A stretch of DNA of 16,663 nt from an uncultured Corynebacterium sp. (GTDB lineage: Bacteria; Actinomycetota; Actinomycetes; Mycobacteriales; Mycobacteriaceae): NCBI GenBank assembly GCA_915275065.1, contig CAJZGD010000020.1:1-16663 (forward strand), written 5' to 3'. The notes below the pieces were generated by a model that worked only from the letters and a program-made list of their open reading frames with translations, ran no database searches and was not told where the DNA came from. Positions 14,591 through 16,663 of this stretch are shown here, piece by piece. Numbering within the stretch: position 1 is the stretch's first letter; the number at the start of each line of letters is the position of its first letter. The position numbers were made by a program, and so were the translations under genes.

Positions 14591-16138
14591 ATGAACGCCA
14601 CCGTACACAACCGATACTCACCCGCAGTCGAGGAACCCATGGCTGCGGGTTTTATCGAGTTCATTGGTGGCAAACTCGGCCGCTACGCCCAGGTAGGGAC
14701 GCAACGATACTGGACTCCGTTGCGGGTACTCCTCATGTTCGCGGTCATATTCCTAGGGCTGGCGTACCTTAGCAAAGCCTACTGCCTGGAATCGGTACTG
14801 CCAGGTGCCGGCCTCGGCGGCGCCGGAAGCGCTGGTAGTAGCGGTGGGGCAGGCGCTACCACGGGGGCTGGGGAGGCGCTATTGAACTGGTCCGGGAATC
14901 GCCAATACACCGCCGCATGCTACAGCGATACCATTGCCGGCTACACCCAGTTTTCCCACAACTTCCCCTATAATGCGTCCGTGGCAGACGCCCCCAAAAG
15001 CCCAGTCCTGTCGACACTTTTCGGGTGGGTCATGTACTGGATTTCGGGCATGGCCGGCGCGGTGGTGCGGTTGGTGGGCTTGCAGATAGCGCCGCCGGTG
15101 GTGTACTTCGCGGTGACCGCGGTGACACTGTCGATACTGTGGATGATTACCGTGCGAATCATGGCGGACCTGACGGGCAGCCGTGTGTGGGACACGCTGC
15201 TGCTTGCCTGCTCGCCGGTGGTGATTGTGCACGCATTCACCCACTGGGAAATCCTGTCGATCACCGCCGTGGTGGGCGCATTATGGTGCCTGTCCCGCCA
15301 ACACTTCGGGTACGCGGGCGTGTGCATCGGCCTGGGCATCAGCGCCCAAATATGGCCGGTGTTTTTACTGCTCTCGCTGTATATCATTGCCGGCCGCAAC
15401 GACCAATGGTGGGAAACCCTGCGATGCACTGAGTTCACCATTTTAAGCTGGGCGGCGATCAACATTCCGGTGGCGGTGCTGTTTCCGCACACGTGGTTTC
15501 GGTATTTCGTTGATGTGTACCTGCAAATGTGGGACTGGCAATCCGGTTTTGCGCTACTGATCCGGGAGACGAATTGGCTGGGGTTCGACCGCGCCACCAC
15601 GCTCAACCTGGTGATGGTTGGCATGTTTTCGGTACTACTGCTCATGATTATCGCGGTGATCGCCCAATCCCCCAGCACACCCGGTGTCCCCGAGGTTACG
15701 CTCCTGCTGCTTGTTGCGTGGCTCTTGAGCACGAAAGAGTGGAGCTCCCAGTTTTCCCTGTGGCTGGTGCCGATCATCGTGTTGGCGGTGCCGAAATGGC
15801 GGCTGGTATTTGCGTGGGGGGCGGTAGAGGCAGTGCTGTGGTATGTGCAGGCGCTGCATATGTTGGGGAAAGACCACCTGGGCCTGCCGGGCGGCATGCT
15901 GGATTTCATGTTAATTATCCGCGGCGGTTTATTATTAATGCTGGTGTGGATAATGCTGCGTGACAATATCCCCCACATTCCCAAAACCCGCCGCCGAGCC
16001 TATAGGAAGCACACATGGACAGCACCACAATCGCCACAATGGGAAGCGTCTTTATGGGATTTCTCTGCTTCGGCGGATCGTTCGCCAGCTACATGTACCA
16101 CAAGCCGGCAAAGCTCACCTGGGGACTCTTTGCCATAG
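14591..16138 (+). CDS. GT87-type membrane mannosyltransferase-like protein
   Basis: This 515-residue polytopic protein has about ten hydrophobic helices and belongs to the GT-C fold, family GT87 (DUF2029), which in actinobacteria adds mannose from polyprenyl-phosphate-mannose to lipomannan-type glycolipids or other envelope glycans. Support: the N-terminal segment GRYAQVGTQRYWTPLRVLL, a KAYC motif at the end of the first helix, and NRQYTAACYSDTIAGY, whose D113 is the likely catalytic Asp in the first outer loop. That loop also carries a Gly/Ala/Ser-rich stretch (residues 72-94). The exact substrate is unknown. The last ~40 codons (from 16015) overlap a convincing small membrane-protein gene in another frame, and their translation (rich in Ser, Pro, Trp) looks non-native; the true end may be near 16000 with a frameshift or lost stop. 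Confidence 0.82.
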   Translation: MNATVHNRYSPAVEEPMAAGFIEFIGGKLGRYAQVGTQRYWTPLRVLLMFAVIFLGLAYLSKAYCLESVLPGAGLGGAGSAGSSGGAGATTGAGEALLNWSGNRQYTAACYSDTIAGYTQFSHNFPYNASVADAPKSPVLSTLFGWVMYWISGMAGAVVRLVGLQIAPPVVYFAVTAVTLSILWMITVRIMADLTGSRVWDTLLLACSPVVIVHAFTHWEILSITAVVGALWCLSRQHFGYAGVCIGLGISAQIWPVFLLLSLYIIAGRNDQWWETLRCTEFTILSWAAINIPVAVLFPHTWFRYFVDVYLQMWDWQSGFALLIRETNWLGFDRATTLNLVMVGMFSVLLLMIIAVIAQSPSTPGVPEVTLLLLVAWLLSTKEWSSQFSLWLVPIIVLAVPKWRLVFAWGAVEAVLWYVQALHMLGKDHLGLPGGMLDFMLIIRGGLLLMLVWIMLRDNIPHIPKTRRRAYRKHTWTAPQSPQWEASLWDFSASADRSPATCTTSRQSSPGDSLP

Positions 16139-16200
16139 CCGTCGTGTTTATTACGGTGATTCCGGTGACGTTGGCGGTGTTCTCCGCCAGCACCCCATAG
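16015..16200 (+). CDS. Small two-TM membrane protein
   Basis: This 61-residue protein of unknown function has two hydrophobic helices (MGSVFMGFLCFGGSFASYMY and LFAIAVVFITVIPVTLAVF) joined by a short basic turn (HKPAKLT). The ATG has AGGAAG five bases upstream (16004-16009), and the composition is that of a genuine membrane protein. It overlaps the last 124 bases of the GT87 reading frame in a different frame. It is probably cotranscribed with that gene. Confidence 0.7.
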   Translation: MDSTTIATMGSVFMGFLCFGGSFASYMYHKPAKLTWGLFAIAVVFITVIPVTLAVFSASTP

Positions 16201-16259
16201 CTTTACGACGTCTATAGCATTATATTCACGCACCCCGCTGCCTCCCTGCCCGCGCGTGC

Positions 16260-16265
16260 CATAAT
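16260..16265 (+). promoter_or_regulatory. -10 box for the helical-repeat gene
   Basis: CATAAT (one mismatch to TATAAT) lies seven bases before ATG 16273. No ribosome binding site is visible, so the transcript may be leaderless; alternative AT-rich hexamers lie at 16213-16226. Confidence 0.4.
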
Positions 16266-16272
16266 GGGCGTC

Positions 16273-16623
16273 ATGACTAAGCATAATGAACACCAAGAAC
16301 ACGAACACCTAGAGCAGCTCATTGACAAGGTAAAAGCTACATTGGACTCTCACATGCAGCAGGCTGGTCCTGATGACCATGAGGTTTTAGAACAACAATT
16401 ACAGGACGTCAATGCAGCTTTCGACGAGCACGTGAAACACCATGGCGCTGGTGATAACGACCAGTCGCACGCGGATCATGTCGCTATTGAAACGAAACTC
16501 AAGAATGTGCTCGACAAGTTTGAGGAGCATGTGAAGCACGACGTTGAGGCCGGACATGACCAGCTCAAATCCCAGCTAGATGAGCTGGTGGCCAAGTTGA
16601 AGGCCCACACCAAGCACCAATAG
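16273..16623 (+). CDS. Small charged helical-repeat protein
   Basis: This 116-residue, strongly hydrophilic protein is rich in His, Asp, Glu, Lys and Gln, with no Cys, signal peptide or membrane segment. I do not recognise a named family. It is built of four amphipathic helical repeats of a ~15-residue core, L-E-x2-L-x2-V-x3-(F/L)-D/E-x-H, starting at residues 13, 39, 72 and 98; the His at 27, 53, 86 and 112 is invariant. Hydrophobic spacing suggests a helical bundle or coiled coil, and the many His could bind metal (inference). The ATG at 16273 follows a -10-like CATAAT by seven bases; an ATG at 16264 is in frame but overlaps that hexamer. Only 40 bases follow in the window, with no terminator seen. 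Confidence 0.75.
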   Translation: MTKHNEHQEHEHLEQLIDKVKATLDSHMQQAGPDDHEVLEQQLQDVNAAFDEHVKHHGAGDNDQSHADHVAIETKLKNVLDKFEEHVKHDVEAGHDQLKSQLDELVAKLKAHTKHQ

Positions 16624-16663
16624 TTGTGCGGTAAATCTTGCGCTATGGCGGCTCCTTGTCCGG

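Noticed and set aside
1..16663. CRISPR arrays, tRNA/rRNA genes, insertion sequences and integrase or attachment sites.
   Set aside because: No direct-repeat/spacer pattern, no cloverleaf-like sequence, no transposase motifs and no paired terminal repeats were seen on either strand.

Overview
The window looks like chromosomal DNA of a Corynebacterium. The main evidence is the block MarR regulator / DUF5318 zinc-ribbon protein / class A penicillin-binding protein / GT87 membrane mannosyltransferase. From memory this matches the surroundings of malR (cg3315) and the PBP1b gene (cg3313) in C. glutamicum. Many starts lack a Shine-Dalgarno sequence and have a TANNNT -10 hexamer 6-8 bases upstream, which is typical of leaderless actinobacterial transcripts. 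The species cannot be told.

Region A (1-6889) is the most unusual part. After about 370 bases without a recognisable gene come three co-oriented genes: a multi-pass membrane protein of PelG type (396-1763), a very large protein with a roughly 640-residue disordered N-terminus and a PelF-type GT4 glycosyltransferase at its C-terminus (1760-5332, ATGA-overlapped with the first gene), and a TIM-barrel glycoside-hydrolase-like protein with an acidic Ala/Glu/Pro-rich N-terminus (5512-6819). A strong intrinsic terminator follows at 6856-6889. I read this as a reduced, divergent Pel-like exopolysaccharide module: polymerase, transporter and hydrolase-like protein, with no visible PelD or PelE.

Region B (6890-9712) holds the tRNA uridine hydroxylase trhO, a glucose-6-phosphate 1-epimerase-like gene, and a convergent zinc-dependent alcohol dehydrogenase whose stop codon overlaps that of the epimerase.

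Region C (9713-11590) is on the minus strand: a leaderless SDR oxidoreductase followed by a three-TM membrane protein in one operon, and a MarR regulator (likely MalR) with its own terminator and a perfect 16-bp palindrome just upstream of its -10 box.

Region D (11590-16663) is on the plus strand and concerns the cell envelope: DUF5318, the bifunctional PBP, the GT87 glycosyltransferase, a 61-residue membrane protein that overlaps the GT87 reading frame, and a small His/Glu/Lys-rich protein built of four helical repeats.

The plus strand is G-rich from about 6.2 to 9.7 kb and C-rich from 9.8 to 10.9 kb and 12.9 to 14.5 kb, regardless of which strand is coding.
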